From: Bacillota bacterium
GTDB taxonomy: Bacteria; Bacillota; Clostridia; Clostridiales; Clostridiaceae
Assembly (NCBI GenBank): GCA_021781745.1
Contig: JAJXWH010000003.1
Coordinates: 62,001 to 126,000, forward strand
DNA length: 64,000 nt
Reading direction: 5' to 3'
Within the stretch, counting starts at the first letter, position 1, and each line of letters begins with the position of its first letter. The translations under genes were made by a program, and so were the position numbers. Shown here piece by piece: positions 8,270 to 16,886 of the stretch. The notes under the pieces were generated by a model. It ran no database searches. It was not told the origin of the DNA and saw nothing but the letters and a program-made list of their open reading frames with translations.

Positions 8270-9928
8270 TTATACACTTTGTTTTAAGCAAGTTTTTAAA
8301 TCTTCGTCAGGCTCACTTATTGTTTGTAAGTTAAATGTATCAACCAAATATTGCAATACATTAGGACTTATAAACGCTGGAAGTGATGGCCCAAGGAACA
8401 TTCCTTTTATACCTAATGAAAGTAATGCTAAAAGATCAGCAACCGCTTTTTGTTCATACCACGAAAGAACTATTGATAATGGTAATCCATTTACACTGGT
8501 ATCAAATGCATCTGCAAGTGCTGTTGCAATTCTAACTGCTGAATAAGCATCATTGCATTGGCCAACATCTAATAATCTTGGAAGTCCAGCAACTTCTCCA
8601 AAATCTAATTTATTAAATCTATATTTCCCGCATGCTAAGGTTAGGATAACACAATCTTCTGGAACCTTCTTTGCAAATTCAGTATAGTAATTTCTTCCTG
8701 GCCTAGCGCCATCACACCCTCCAATTAAGAAGAAATGTCTAATGCTTCCGTCCTTAACTGCATTAACAATTGTTTCTGCATGACTTAATGTAGCGTGGTG
8801 ACCAAACCCAACAAGAATTTCTTTTGGTTCTTCTGTTTTTGTAAACCCACCAAGTTCTAATGCTTTTTCTATTATTGGTGTAAAGTCTTTATGACCATCT
8901 TTGTCGGCAGGAATATATTTAACTCCATCCCATCCAACTACACTTGTTGTAAAAATTCTATCTTTATATGTTTCCCTAGGTCTCATCAAGCAATTTGTAG
9001 TCATTAAAATACAGCCTGGTATACCATCAAATTCTTTTTGTTGATCTTGCCAAGCACCCCCATAATTTCCTACAAGGTGTTCATATTTTTTAAGTTCAGG
9101 ATAACCATGACTAGGTATCATTTCACCATGAGTATATATGTTAATTCCTTTGCCTTCAGTTTGTTCTAATAACATATCTAAGTCTCTTAAATCATGCCCT
9201 GAAACAATGATAAATGGTCCCTTTTTAATATTTACATTAACTTTATGAGGACTTGGATTCTTATAAGTCCCTGTATTAGCTTCATCTAATTTACTCATAA
9301 CAGCAACACTCATATCACCGGTTCTCATAGTCATTCTAATTAACTCTTCAACGCTTAAATTATCATTTGTTGTACATTCTAATCCTCTAAAATAGAAATT
9401 ATCAACTTGATCATCATAATAACCTAAACACCTTGCTTGATGCCCATATGCACTTATTCCCTTTAAGCCATAAACTATTGTTTGTCTAAGTGATCTTACA
9501 TCAGCATCTAAATCTTGGTCAAACATAATTCCAGCTCTTTTTGCATCTTTAAGCATTTCTTCCTTAGTTTCACTTAAGTTATAAGTTGCTTGTTCTGGAT
9601 ATTCTTTATCAGAACTCACTTTATCTCTTAAACTCTCTTTTATTTTTTGAGATTCCTTAAGCATTTCTACATGAACTTCTGCATCAAAATTAACATTTGT
9701 AAGTGTAGTGAATAACGAATTTTCTACAAAACTAACTATACTTTTATCTATTTCCTCGCCTTTTTCTATAAGATCCATGACATAACAACTTATACCTTTG
9801 CATTGGTATAAAAGTAAATCTTGAAGATTAGCTATTTCAGGTGTTTTTCCGCACACACCCATTTTGGTGCATCCTTTTCCCCCTGCTGTTTGCTCACACT
9901 GATAGCAAAACATAGGATTTTCATCCAT
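8270..9928 (-). CDS. hcp: hybrid cluster protein, copy 2
   Basis: A 552-residue Hcp, very similar to copy 1 in length and sequence and with the same C-x2-C-x8-C-x5-C N-terminus. The ligand regions [55 protein letters not shown] and SWYEQKAV are all intact, so it should be active. The start is the ATG at 9928 with AAGGAGTG 6 nt upstream; the in-frame GTG overlapping that site was rejected. It may be read together with the rubredoxin gene upstream, although a hairpin lies between them. Its own upstream region shows TTTTCAACGTTTGACC near 9990-10008, an imperfect palindrome that differs from the other island sites. Confidence 0.95.
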   Translation of the reverse strand: MDENPMFCYQCEQTAGGKGCTKMGVCGKTPEIANLQDLLLYQCKGISCYVMDLIEKGEEIDKSIVSFVENSLFTTLTNVNFDAEVHVEMLKESQKIKESLRDKVSSDKEYPEQATYNLSETKEEMLKDAKRAGIMFDQDLDADVRSLRQTIVYGLKGISAYGHQARCLGYYDDQVDNFYFRGLECTTNDNLSVEELIRMTMRTGDMSVAVMSKLDEANTGTYKNPSPHKVNVNIKKGPFIIVSGHDLRDLDMLLEQTEGKGINIYTHGEMIPSHGYPELKKYEHLVGNYGGAWQDQQKEFDGIPGCILMTTNCLMRPRETYKDRIFTTSVVGWDGVKYIPADKDGHKDFTPIIEKALELGGFTKTEEPKEILVGFGHHATLSHAETIVNAVKDGSIRHFFLIGGCDGARPGRNYYTEFAKKVPEDCVILTLACGKYRFNKLDFGEVAGLPRLLDVGQCNDAYSAVRIATALADAFDTSVNGLPLSIVLSWYEQKAVADLLALLSLGIKGMFLGPSLPAFISPNVLQYLVDTFNLQTISEPDEDLKTCLKQSV

Positions 9929-10123
9929 AGAAATCACTCCTTAAAATTAATCTATATTATTATTTGTATAAATTAAATTATTATTCCTTATTGGTCAAAC
10001 GTTGAAAATCATTATTAAACTCATTATAATTTTTAATGATGATTTAGTTAGTCGCATAATTTAATTATACATTCAATGTGAGCTCTTCGAAATTCACATT
10101 ATTTTATTGTTGAAATAAAGAGC

Positions 10124-10155
10124 CGCTATAAAACAAACTCTGTTAGTTTTATAGC
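10124..10155. other. hairpin between rubredoxin and hcp copy 2
   Basis: CGCTATAAAAC (10124-10134) and GTTTTATAGCG (10145-10155) form a perfect 11-bp stem. The T run after it on the minus strand is weak, so it may be a leaky terminator or a processing site. Around it (9929-10222) I see no gene. Confidence 0.55.
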
Positions 10156-10222
10156 GATCCCTTGCAAGCTCATTGCTTCTCTACTATTTTAGTTCAAAAC
10201 TAATTTATGCCCTATAATCATA

Positions 10223-10384
10223 TTATTCTACTTTTTCAAAATCCGATTTTGGTACTCCACATAAAGGGCATACCCAATCATCAGGAATATCTTCAAATTT
10301 TGTTCCAGGATTAACACCATTATCAGAATCCCCTACCGCTGGATCATAAATATAACCACATACTGTACAAACATAACTATCCAT
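10223..10384 (-). CDS. rubredoxin
   Basis: A 53-residue iron protein with the two knuckles [10 protein letters not shown] and [11 protein letters not shown] plus the typical [13 protein letters not shown] core. The four cysteines bind one Fe that carries single electrons at moderate potential. AGGAGG lies 6 nt ahead of the ATG. In anaerobes rubredoxin feeds flavodiiron proteins, rubrerythrin and superoxide reductase; here it sits between hcp copy 2 and the DUF2249 gene, which suggests an oxidative/nitrosative role. It has no FNR-type palindrome of the island type that I could see. Confidence 0.97.
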   Translation of the reverse strand: MDSYVCTVCGYIYDPAVGDSDNGVNPGTKFEDIPDDWVCPLCGVPKSDFEKVE

Positions 10385-10508
10385 AATAAACCTCCTATCT
10401 TTTTATGACTTTGTGTGCGTATATATCATTTGCACTTTAGTTTACTTTAATTCACCGTATGCAAACTTTGTATGATAATCTGATAAAATATAACTTTTTA
10501 AGTAAAAC

Positions 10509-10540
10509 AAAAAAATAACAAAGGATATAGTTATTTTTTC
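10509..10540. other. AT-only hairpin upstream of rubredoxin
   Basis: AAAAAATAAC and GTTATTTTTT flank a 10-nt loop. With only A/T and one G/C pair it is a weak stem. The rest of 10385-10602 holds no gene; a rubredoxin promoter must lie there but I could not choose one. Confidence 0.35.
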
Positions 10541-10602
10541 CTTATGGGATTTAGCTAATCTTATAAGGTACTTTTTTAGTAAAATACGCCTTACTGTTAC
10601 GC

Positions 10603-10640
10603 AAAAAGATGCCTTAGATTAATATCTGAAACATCTTCTT
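10603..10640 (-). terminator. terminator of the DUF2249 gene
   Basis: On the minus strand an AAGATG...AGAT / ATCT...CATCTT stem is followed by TTTTT, directly after the stop codon at 10649. Confidence 0.75.
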
Positions 10641-10648
10641 TAAAATAT

Positions 10649-10882
10649 TTATTTCTTTGTAATTGCAACTCGCCATACCTCAGGACCTTCTTCGAGGTAT
10701 TCCCATTCAAATTGTTCTGGAAGTTCCATTATAAATTGATAATGTAGTGGACGTGGATCATGATCATTTATAAGCTCCATTTTTTCACCAGATCCTAAAC
10801 TTTCAAAAGTTTTAAAAATAACAGGATGCTTATCTCTTGGTTCATATTTTCTAGCATCCACAGTTGCAGCAAAATTTGACAT
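10649..10882 (-). CDS. DUF2249 domain protein
   Basis: A 77-residue single-domain protein. The family core is plain: VDARKYEPRDKHPVIF, then SLGSGEKMELINDHDPRPLHYQ, then the ending FEWEYLEEGPEVWRV. DUF2249 domains are often found with hemerythrin-like domains and in NO/anaerobic respiration gene sets; the biochemical role is unknown to me. AGGAGG lies ahead of the ATG. Its promoter carries the same FNR-type palindrome at the same distance as the flavodoxin and reductase promoters, tying it to this regulon. Confidence 0.9.
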   Translation of the reverse strand: MSNFAATVDARKYEPRDKHPVIFKTFESLGSGEKMELINDHDPRPLHYQFIMELPEQFEWEYLEEGPEVWRVAITKK

Positions 10883-10945
10883 ATTTAATTCCTCCTAAAT
10901 TCTGTTATTTATTTATAAAATTTATTTTACTTAATTTCTGACTTC

Positions 10946-10986
10946 ATTATAACCTCATTTCTTTTAATAAAATATGATTGAAATCA
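10946..10986 (-). promoter_or_regulatory. FNR-type activator site plus -10 box (DUF2249 promoter)
   Basis: TGATTGAAATCA (10975-10986) and TATAAT (10946-10951, minus strand) have a centre-to-box distance of 29.5 bp, identical to the other two promoters. Both flanks also resemble the flavodoxin promoter. Confidence 0.8.
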
Positions 10987-11007
10987 AATATCAATAAAAA
11001 TTTATTT

Positions 11008-11721
11008 TTATATATAATCCTTTAATTTCTTTTCATCTAAAATTATAATGTTCTTAGTTCCTACTATCTTTATTATTTTTTCATCTTCAAATTTTTTAAG
11101 TTTTCTACTTATAGTTTCCGGAGTTACTCCAATATAATTCGCCATATCTCCTCTTGAGATTGGTAATTTAATAGATATACTATCTTCAATGTTTTCTCCA
11201 TAACTGGTCATTAAATCTGTTATTAAATAAGCCATTCTAGAATCCACATCCTTGGTTGCTAGATTCTGTACAAGATCTTCAACCTTTGACAATCTTTCTC
11301 TCACAGTTTCTAATAATTTTATTCCAATCTCAGGCTTTCTCATCATTGCATCCTTCAGCTCATCCTTAGTAAGTGTGCATACCTTAGCATCTACTATTGC
11401 TTTAGCGTTAAATCTATACGTAGAAGGCTTTATTAGATCTAATTCTCCAAAAAAGTCTCCTTCTGAAAGTATATGTAATATCTGTTCTTTACCATCTTTA
11501 GTATACCTATATAATTTTATTTTTCCTTCATTCACGAAATAAAGTGTATTTGCTATATTACCTTCACTAAAAATTATATCGCCTTTAATATATTCTTTAT
11601 GATTTATCATATTTACAATATCTAATAATTCTTCATCATTTAAGTTTTCAAACATTGGAACCTTGCTTGCACAAAGATTTCCTCTACAATTATTACAACA
11701 GTTACCGCAATTATTATTCAT
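11008..11721 (-). CDS. CRP/FNR family transcription regulator with Cys-rich N-terminus
   Basis: A 237-residue regulator. Residues 1-20 contain Cys5, Cys8, Cys9, Cys12 and Cys17, a possible Fe-S or metal site. A cyclic-nucleotide-binding-like beta-roll spans about 22-130 (EGNIANTLYFVNEG, SEGDFFGELDL). A dimer helix spans 131-158, and a winged HTH spans 170-235. The recognition helix GVTPETISRKL carries E202, S205 and R206, the same E-x-x-S-R set FNR uses to read TTGAT half sites. That matches the TGAT-N4-ATCA sites found upstream of three neighbouring operons, so this is their likely activator. HcpR-type regulators of the same superfamily control hcp in other anaerobes. AAGGAGG is 8 nt ahead of the ATG. 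Confidence 0.9.
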   Translation of the reverse strand: MNNNCGNCCNNCRGNLCASKVPMFENLNDEELLDIVNMINHKEYIKGDIIFSEGNIANTLYFVNEGKIKLYRYTKDGKEQILHILSEGDFFGELDLIKPSTYRFNAKAIVDAKVCTLTKDELKDAMMRKPEIGIKLLETVRERLSKVEDLVQNLATKDVDSRMAYLITDLMTSYGENIEDSISIKLPISRGDMANYIGVTPETISRKLKKFEDEKIIKIVGTKNIIILDEKKLKDYI

Positions 11722-11768
11722 TCCATCATCCTCCTTGTTTTAATTTACTAAGCGTTGATACTAAAGCC

Positions 11769-11807
11769 TAAAAATAAATCCTAGCTACAATTTCGCAGCT
11801 AGGATTC
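11769..11807 (-). terminator. terminator of hcp copy 3
   Basis: AAATCCTAGCT (11776-11786) and AGCTAGGATT (11797-11806) form a strong stem. On the minus strand it ends in TTTATTTTTA, past the hcp copy 3 stop codon and ahead of the regulator gene. Confidence 0.8.
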
Positions 11808-11882
11808 TATATTGTAGATTATAAATAGGGTGCATTTTTATTGTGCTCATTCGCTGATCATTTTTAATGAGAACTACTTATT

Positions 11883-13586
11883 TTAAGCTTCCATAAACAT
11901 CTTCATATCGTCTTCTACATTAGTGATTCCACCAATACCAAAGTTATCTACTAATACTTTAGCAACATTTGGTGAAAGGAATGCTGGAAGTGTTGGTCCT
12001 AAGTGAATGTTTTTAACTCCTAAGTGTAATAATGATAATAATACTATTACAGCTTTTTGTTCATACCAAGCTATGTTGTATGATATAGGTAATTCATTTA
12101 CACTCTTTAATCCAAATACTTCTTGAAGTTTAAGTGCTATAACAACTAATGAATATGAATCATTACATTGTCCTGCATCTAATACTCTTGGAATTCCTCC
12201 AATATCACCTAAGTTTAATTTGTTATATTTATATTTAGCGCAACCTGCTGTTAATATAACTGTATCCATTGGTAACTTTTGTGCGAATTCTGCATAGTAA
12301 TCTCTTGATTTAGCTCTACCATCGCATCCTGCCATTACAAAGAATCTCTTTATAGCACCAGATTTAACTGCATCTACAACCTTATCTGCTAAAGCTAAAA
12401 CTTGGTTATGAGCAAAACCTCCAACTATTTGTCCTTTTTCTATTTCAGTAGGTGCTTTACATTTTTTAGCCATTGCTATAACTTTTGAGAAGTCCTTTGT
12501 TCCATCAGCTTTAGGTTCAATATGAGGACATCCTGGCATTCCTGTAGCACCTGTTGTAAATAATCTTTTCTTATAAGAATCCTTTGGTATAACTATACAG
12601 TTTGTAGTCATAAGGATTGGTCCATTGAATTTTTCAAATTCTTCTTTTTGTTTCCACCATGCATTACCATAGTTTCCTGCAAAATGACTATATTTTTTAA
12701 ATTTTGGATAGTATTGCCCAGCAAGCATTTCTCCGTGAGTATAAACATCTACTCCAGTACCTTCTGTTTGCTCAAGTAACATTTCTAAGTCTCTTAAGTC
12801 ATGTCCTGAAATTAATATTCCTGGATTAGTTCTAACTCCAATATCTACTGTTGTTATTTCTGGATGTCCGTAGCTTTCAGTATTAGCTTTATCAAGTAAT
12901 GCCATACCATCTACACCAAATTTACCTGTTTCTAATGCAAGTCCAACATAATCATCAACTGTTAATGTATCATCTATTGTAGCAGCTAATGCTTTTGCCA
13001 TAAATGCATGAACTTCTTCATTATTATATTTTAAGTTCATAGCATGCTTCATGTAAGCAGATAATCCTTTTAATCCATAAGTGATAAGTTCTCTTAAACT
13101 TCTTATATCTTCATTTTCAGTTGCAAGAACTCCAACCTTTTCTGCTTTTTCATCAAATTCTATTGTATTGTCAGCTGTCCAAGTAGCTGCTTCTGGCATA
13201 ATCATTTCTGTAGTTTGCATTCCGAATATTTTCTTGAAGAAACCACCAGTTACTTTTACTTCTCCAACTTTACCACCAGAGCTAATTACTTTAGCTTTTA
13301 ATTCTTCTCTTAATTTTAAAGTTTCTTTAACTCTATCTAAAATAGAATCTCTATCAAAATTAGCGTTTGTAATTGTTGTAAATAAGTTTTCTGTTATATA
13401 TTTATCAACTTTACTATCCTTAACTCCAACTTTTCTTCCTTCATTACTTACTATAGCTAGTCCTTTAGTTACATATATTAATAAGTCTTGAGCCTTTGCT
13501 ACATACTCATCCTTACCGCATACCCCTACTTTAGTACAGCCCTTACATCCAGCTGTTTCTTGACATTGATAACAAAACATTGACAT
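11883..13586 (-). CDS. hcp: hybrid cluster protein, copy 3 (divergent form)
   Basis: A 567-residue Hcp clearly different from copies 1 and 2. The N-terminus ([13 protein letters not shown]) keeps C-x2-C-x8-C-x5-C but adds an extra Cys at residue 14, and there is an insertion of roughly 20-30 residues near 105-135 ([19 protein letters not shown]). Hybrid-cluster regions are kept: [55 protein letters not shown] and [20 protein letters not shown] precedes the ATG. Its upstream region has a perfect GTAAC-N4-GTTAC palindrome. The separate sequence and operator type suggest a different regulator or signal than for the other copies. Confidence 0.95.
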   Translation of the reverse strand: MSMFCYQCQETAGCKGCTKVGVCGKDEYVAKAQDLLIYVTKGLAIVSNEGRKVGVKDSKVDKYITENLFTTITNANFDRDSILDRVKETLKLREELKAKVISSGGKVGEVKVTGGFFKKIFGMQTTEMIMPEAATWTADNTIEFDEKAEKVGVLATENEDIRSLRELITYGLKGLSAYMKHAMNLKYNNEEVHAFMAKALAATIDDTLTVDDYVGLALETGKFGVDGMALLDKANTESYGHPEITTVDIGVRTNPGILISGHDLRDLEMLLEQTEGTGVDVYTHGEMLAGQYYPKFKKYSHFAGNYGNAWWKQKEEFEKFNGPILMTTNCIVIPKDSYKKRLFTTGATGMPGCPHIEPKADGTKDFSKVIAMAKKCKAPTEIEKGQIVGGFAHNQVLALADKVVDAVKSGAIKRFFVMAGCDGRAKSRDYYAEFAQKLPMDTVILTAGCAKYKYNKLNLGDIGGIPRVLDAGQCNDSYSLVVIALKLQEVFGLKSVNELPISYNIAWYEQKAVIVLLSLLHLGVKNIHLGPTLPAFLSPNVAKVLVDNFGIGGITNVEDDMKMFMEA

Positions 13587-13668
13587 ATTATGTCCTCCTA
13601 TTTTACCTTTTATTTTTGTATAAAATTAAATAATTCCTTTTTATTATTTCTTAACTTCGGCAATTTAA

Positions 13669-13710
13669 AGTTTACTATATTCTTTTCATCATTTCTGTAA
13701 CACACGTTAC
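13669..13710 (-). promoter_or_regulatory. putative operator and promoter of hcp copy 3
   Basis: GTAACACACGTTAC (13697-13710) is a GTAAC-N4-GTTAC inverted repeat. A weak -10 candidate TAAACT (13669-13674, minus strand) has its 5' end 29.5 bp from the centre of the repeat, the same geometry as the FNR-type promoters. The -10 box is poor, so the geometry may be chance. Confidence 0.45.
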
Positions 13711-13756
13711 TATTCTAAAATTAATAAATTTCTTTTTATTTCTATACGTGAAAAAA

Positions 13757-13804
13757 TAAAAAAGATACTTGATTTCTAGTATTCTGAATCAAATATCTTT
13801 TTCA
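13757..13804. terminator. bidirectional terminator-like hairpin
   Basis: AAAGATACTTGATT and AATCAAATATCTTT pair with one mismatch and have A and T runs on either side. It closes the stress island. The following 13805-14339 holds no gene I can support. Confidence 0.65.
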
Positions 13805-14339
13805 TCAAAGTTAAAGCTTAGTTTCGCAATAACACATAAATTTCAATCGTTCTATTTCAAAATTTGATTTAGCTAATATTTCTGGCCAAACCTTAACGAT
13901 TATATATATCTTATTTTTTTGTCATTAGCGTAAAAATTGTTCTTCATCTACATGCAATTTTAATTGTTTCTTAGATGGAAGATATGATTGCTCCCACTTT
14001 TTTCGCATTAGTCAGCATACTCATTTCGAGTATTGCTTCCATAGATCTTGATTCATATTTATATCTCTTGATTTTAAGTTTGGATTCTATAATCTCGTTT
14101 AATGTCACTTCCGGATTTCTCCCCCTTGCTTCTATAACTGAGCCATTAGCTTCTCCTATCATCTTTAGCGTAACTACTAATTAAGATTCTAGGAAGTTAT
14201 TATTTTAACTTCTGTTTTAAATTTGTCATCTGACCTATACATTCTTCTACAATTAAACATTATGAGAATAACTTATTATACTATATAATCCATACTTTTC
14301 ATCTAGGAATAATTATCTACATCTAGAGAAAAATAAATA

Positions 14340-14363
14340 TAGCAACATTTGTTTATGTTGCTA
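14340..14363 (-). terminator. terminator of the small membrane protein gene
   Basis: A TAGCAACAT / ATGTTGCTA stem with a 6-nt loop, followed on the minus strand by a T-rich stretch, 14 nt past the stop codon. Confidence 0.7.
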
Positions 14364-14376
14364 CACTATAAATCAC

Positions 14377-14562
14377 CTAAATATTTTCTTTATTGACCAT
14401 ATTATTAATTTTTATTTTCTCTAATTCTTGATTAAGAACTATAAATTTTTTAGCATATTTTATTATCCCTACTATGTAACCAACTACTGCTACTGAAATA
14501 AATAAACATCCCCATAATAGAAATAGAACCATATTATATAAATTATTTATTATATCAACCAT
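14377..14562 (-). CDS. small single-pass membrane protein
   Basis: A 61-residue protein with one transmembrane helix (about 10-34) and a charged helical tail (VLNQELEKIKINN). The start follows TAGGAGG at good spacing and a terminator follows the gene, so it is probably real. It lies at the edge of the phage-derived element, behind the 240-residue gene. Holin-like or host-origin functions are both possible; I do not recognise a family. Confidence 0.6.
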   Translation of the reverse strand: MVDIINNLYNMVLFLLWGCLFISVAVVGYIVGIIKYAKKFIVLNQELEKIKINNMVNKENI

Positions 14563-14631
14563 ATTATCCTCCTAAATTCTTTCTATCTTAATAATTGCCT
14601 AATTTATACAAGCTTAATCAACTAGAATCAT

Positions 14632-15354
14632 TTATTTGAAATTATTTACCTTACTTATATTCTTATAATAAAAAGCTGTTTGTTTTCCATCCCATTTCAC
14701 ATTCACGGTTTCTCCATTATTATATACCCTAACTACCTTCCCAACGGTCTTTATGCCCTGATATTCAATATTAACCTCATCGTCAATCTTAAATTCTATA
14801 TCATTCGTTTCAACCTTTATTTCATTCTTTTTATCATCCATCTCATTAATTTCAAGATTAAATTCCGTATTAATTAGTTCATTTGAATGATAACTTGGCT
14901 TTTGATTATATTCTAATATCCATCCTTTTGGATTTATCACTATAGTTTTTTCTCCAGGTATTATTAAATTAGCATCACCTTTTCTTTTGATATATTGCTT
15001 AGGCTTAAGAGCTTCTAACTTTTGTTTTTGTATTTCATTTATTTTCTTATCACTATTCACAATAAGTATTTCTTCTCCAGGCATGATTCCCACATCTTTA
15101 GGTAGACAAAACTCATTTATTCCACTTGCATTAAAATACAAAGTTTTATCGTCTAATTCAACTAACAATGCGCCACTCAGTGTCTTAACTATTCTGCTAC
15201 AACTTTGTGAATATAATCTAGTGATTGCATAAAACTTATCCACTCCTTTAGTTTCTTCTTTAATAATAATTTTCTTGGGTTCTATAACTTCTATAGCAGG
15301 TAAATCAAATATACTAATTTGTCCTTCGATGAAACATTCACTTTTCATATTCAT
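14632..15354 (-). CDS. uncharacterised protein, probably phage-element associated
   Basis: A 240-residue protein with an N-terminal QISIFDL motif that I associate loosely with phage genes, a central mixed alpha/beta part, and a C-terminal domain (about 185-238) that looks like a small beta-barrel of the KOW/Tudor kind (VGKVVRVYNNGETVNVKWDG). No signal peptide or membrane segment. The first ATG (15354) and the one two codons on (15348) are both possible; GAAAGGA fits the second better. I do not recognise its function. Confidence 0.6.
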   Translation of the reverse strand: MNMKSECFIEGQISIFDLPAIEVIEPKKIIIKEETKGVDKFYAITRLYSQSCSRIVKTLSGALLVELDDKTLYFNASGINEFCLPKDVGIMPGEEILIVNSDKKINEIQKQKLEALKPKQYIKRKGDANLIIPGEKTIVINPKGWILEYNQKPSYHSNELINTEFNLEINEMDDKKNEIKVETNDIEFKIDDEVNIEYQGIKTVGKVVRVYNNGETVNVKWDGKQTAFYYKNISKVNNFK

Positions 15355-15482
15355 CCTTTCAATATCTTTAATCTGTTTTAGTTCTTTTGTTCATAAAAAA
15401 CAAATAATTTTCATCTATTTATGTAATGTTAAGCATTTATCCATATATCATTTATGAAAACAAAATGAAGGAGGTTAAAACT

Positions 15483-15707
15483 ATGGCTGTAACTAAAACT
15501 ATCGACTCAGTTTCTCTTAGTATCGAGGTTCAAAAAGCTTTAGACAAAGCTGGGGACCCAATTTATGCCAAAAAAACTTTCTCAGGTATAAAAACAGATG
15601 CTACACCTGATAATGTATACGCTGTTGCAGATGCAATTAAAGGTGTTATGGAAGCTAATACTAGAGATTACTTTATTAATGAATCTTCTAGTTTAGCAAA
15701 TGCTTAG
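15483..15707 (+). CDS. DUF1659 family protein
   Basis: A 74-residue protein starting MAVTKTIDSVSL with the family's VYAVADAIKGVMEA core. AAGGAGG lies 8 nt ahead of the chosen ATG; the frame is open upstream but lacks a ribosome site. It is followed by a DUF2922 gene 43 nt downstream, the usual pairing in Firmicutes. Function unknown. The pair runs opposite to the surrounding element genes and may be host DNA. Confidence 0.85.
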   Translation: MAVTKTIDSVSLSIEVQKALDKAGDPIYAKKTFSGIKTDATPDNVYAVADAIKGVMEANTRDYFINESSSLANA

Positions 15708-15750
15708 GATCTTATTTTTAGGTAAATTTTAAAGATTGGAGGTAAATTAA

Positions 15751-15969
15751 ATGGAATATTCTTTATCTATGACTTTTTTAACTGTCGCTGGTGAAAAAAG
15801 TACTTTAAGTGTTTCTGGAGTTAAACCTACTCTTACCAAAGATGAGGTTAACGCACTTATGGATACTGTGATTGCTAAGAATGTTTTCAAAACTAATTCT
15901 GGTGATTTAGTTAAGAAATCTGGTGCTCAAGTTACTCAACGACAAGTTACTAAATTTGATGTAGCTTAG
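15751..15969 (+). CDS. DUF2922 family protein
   Basis: A 72-residue beta-rich protein (SMTFLTVAGEKSTLSVSGVK, then LTKDEVNALMDTVIAKNVF). Preceded by TTGGAGG. Partner of the DUF1659 gene in one transcription unit that ends at the hairpin just after it. Function unknown to me. Confidence 0.85.
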   Translation: MEYSLSMTFLTVAGEKSTLSVSGVKPTLTKDEVNALMDTVIAKNVFKTNSGDLVKKSGAQVTQRQVTKFDVA

Positions 15970-15979
15970 TCTTTTAATA

Positions 15980-16025
15980 AAAATGGAGGTTTGTCCTGTT
16001 GCAAGGATAAATCTCCATTTTTTCA
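15980..16025 (+). terminator. terminator of the DUF1659-DUF2922 unit
   Basis: AAAATGGAG and CTCCATTTT arms, with a second inner TCC / GGA pairing, are followed by TTTTTT. Confidence 0.85.
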
Positions 16026-16054
16026 TATACCATACTCATAAGATATATAACTTA

Positions 16055-16807
16055 TTATTCTCTAATTTTTCTCAATATAAAATCTATACCCTTTTGAAAT
16101 ACCATGGTCTTTATATTAATTTTAGTTTCTCCACTAGGTACAGTATACTTTTGTTCCAATATGCGAAAATAACCAGAATCTACAAACTGCTGATAAGGAA
16201 TATTATTTTTATCTAAGACTTTTTTATCTCTTAATAATGAAAATAGTCTATTTCTTCCCATTCTTTTAATGCCAAGAACTTTTGCAACATGTCCCATTTC
16301 AATTGCATCTTTAGAGCCCGCAACATCATCATAAAATTGCGCCTTTGGTTCTAACAGCTTCACTCTCTTTTCAGCCTCTAATCTTCCTTCTCTTTCTTCT
16401 TTTAACTTAGTAGCTGCTGCAATAAGTAAATCTGGATTATCTAATAATTCATCTGTAGCATACATTCCAGTTTTTCGTATACTAGGCAATACCTCATCAA
16501 AAATCCATGCTTCAAACTTCTCTGCACCTGGTAATTCAGATTTAACGGCTAAGCGATATATATCTCCTTCAGGTATTAAACTCATTTCTACATTTTGGAT
16601 AGCATCAGTTCCATCTTTTCTCTTTCCAGTAACTACCCCTATGTCGTGTTTCACGACACCCCTACAATGTCTTAAAAGTGCATCTCTTGGATTTTTATAC
16701 CCTAAAGCTTTTGCTATATCAATTCCAACTGCATAATCTTTATTGTTAACTTTCACCCATCTTATTTCTCCAAATCTTTCATCTTTGAAAATTAGTAAAC
16801 CTCTCAT
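16055..16807 (-). CDS. phage antirepressor (BRO-N plus KilA-C type domains)
   Basis: A 250-residue protein. The N-terminal BRO domain (about 1-110) contains IDIAKALGYKNPRDALLRHC and the conserved SELPGAEKFEAWIFDEVLPSIRKTG ending. A coiled-coil linker runs from about 120 to 150, and the C-terminal KilA-C/ANT-like domain contains MGHVAKVLGIKRMGRNRLFSLLR. Proteins of this type counter phage repressors or act on host DNA. Preceded by AGGGG. It is the last gene of the leftward operon of the element. Confidence 0.85.
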   Translation of the reverse strand: MRGLLIFKDERFGEIRWVKVNNKDYAVGIDIAKALGYKNPRDALLRHCRGVVKHDIGVVTGKRKDGTDAIQNVEMSLIPEGDIYRLAVKSELPGAEKFEAWIFDEVLPSIRKTGMYATDELLDNPDLLIAAATKLKEEREGRLEAEKRVKLLEPKAQFYDDVAGSKDAIEMGHVAKVLGIKRMGRNRLFSLLRDKKVLDKNNIPYQQFVDSGYFRILEQKYTVPSGETKINIKTMVFQKGIDFILRKIRE

Positions 16808-16886
16808 TTTGCTTATCCCCTTTCCTAAAAATTTTATCTTTTTAATACTTAATCAATAATTCAAAATATTCATTTCTTCATGTGAC

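Noticed and set aside
11008..11721. Naming the regulator HcpR
   Set aside because: The context fits, but its predicted sites are at flavodoxin, reductase-gapN and DUF2249 rather than clearly at hcp, so a definite name is not justified.
13971..14184. Open frames of 63 (minus) and 69 (plus) codons in the gap after hcp copy 3
   Set aside because: They overlap each other on opposite strands, neither has a convincing ribosome site, and I recognise no family. One may be a relic but I cannot support it.
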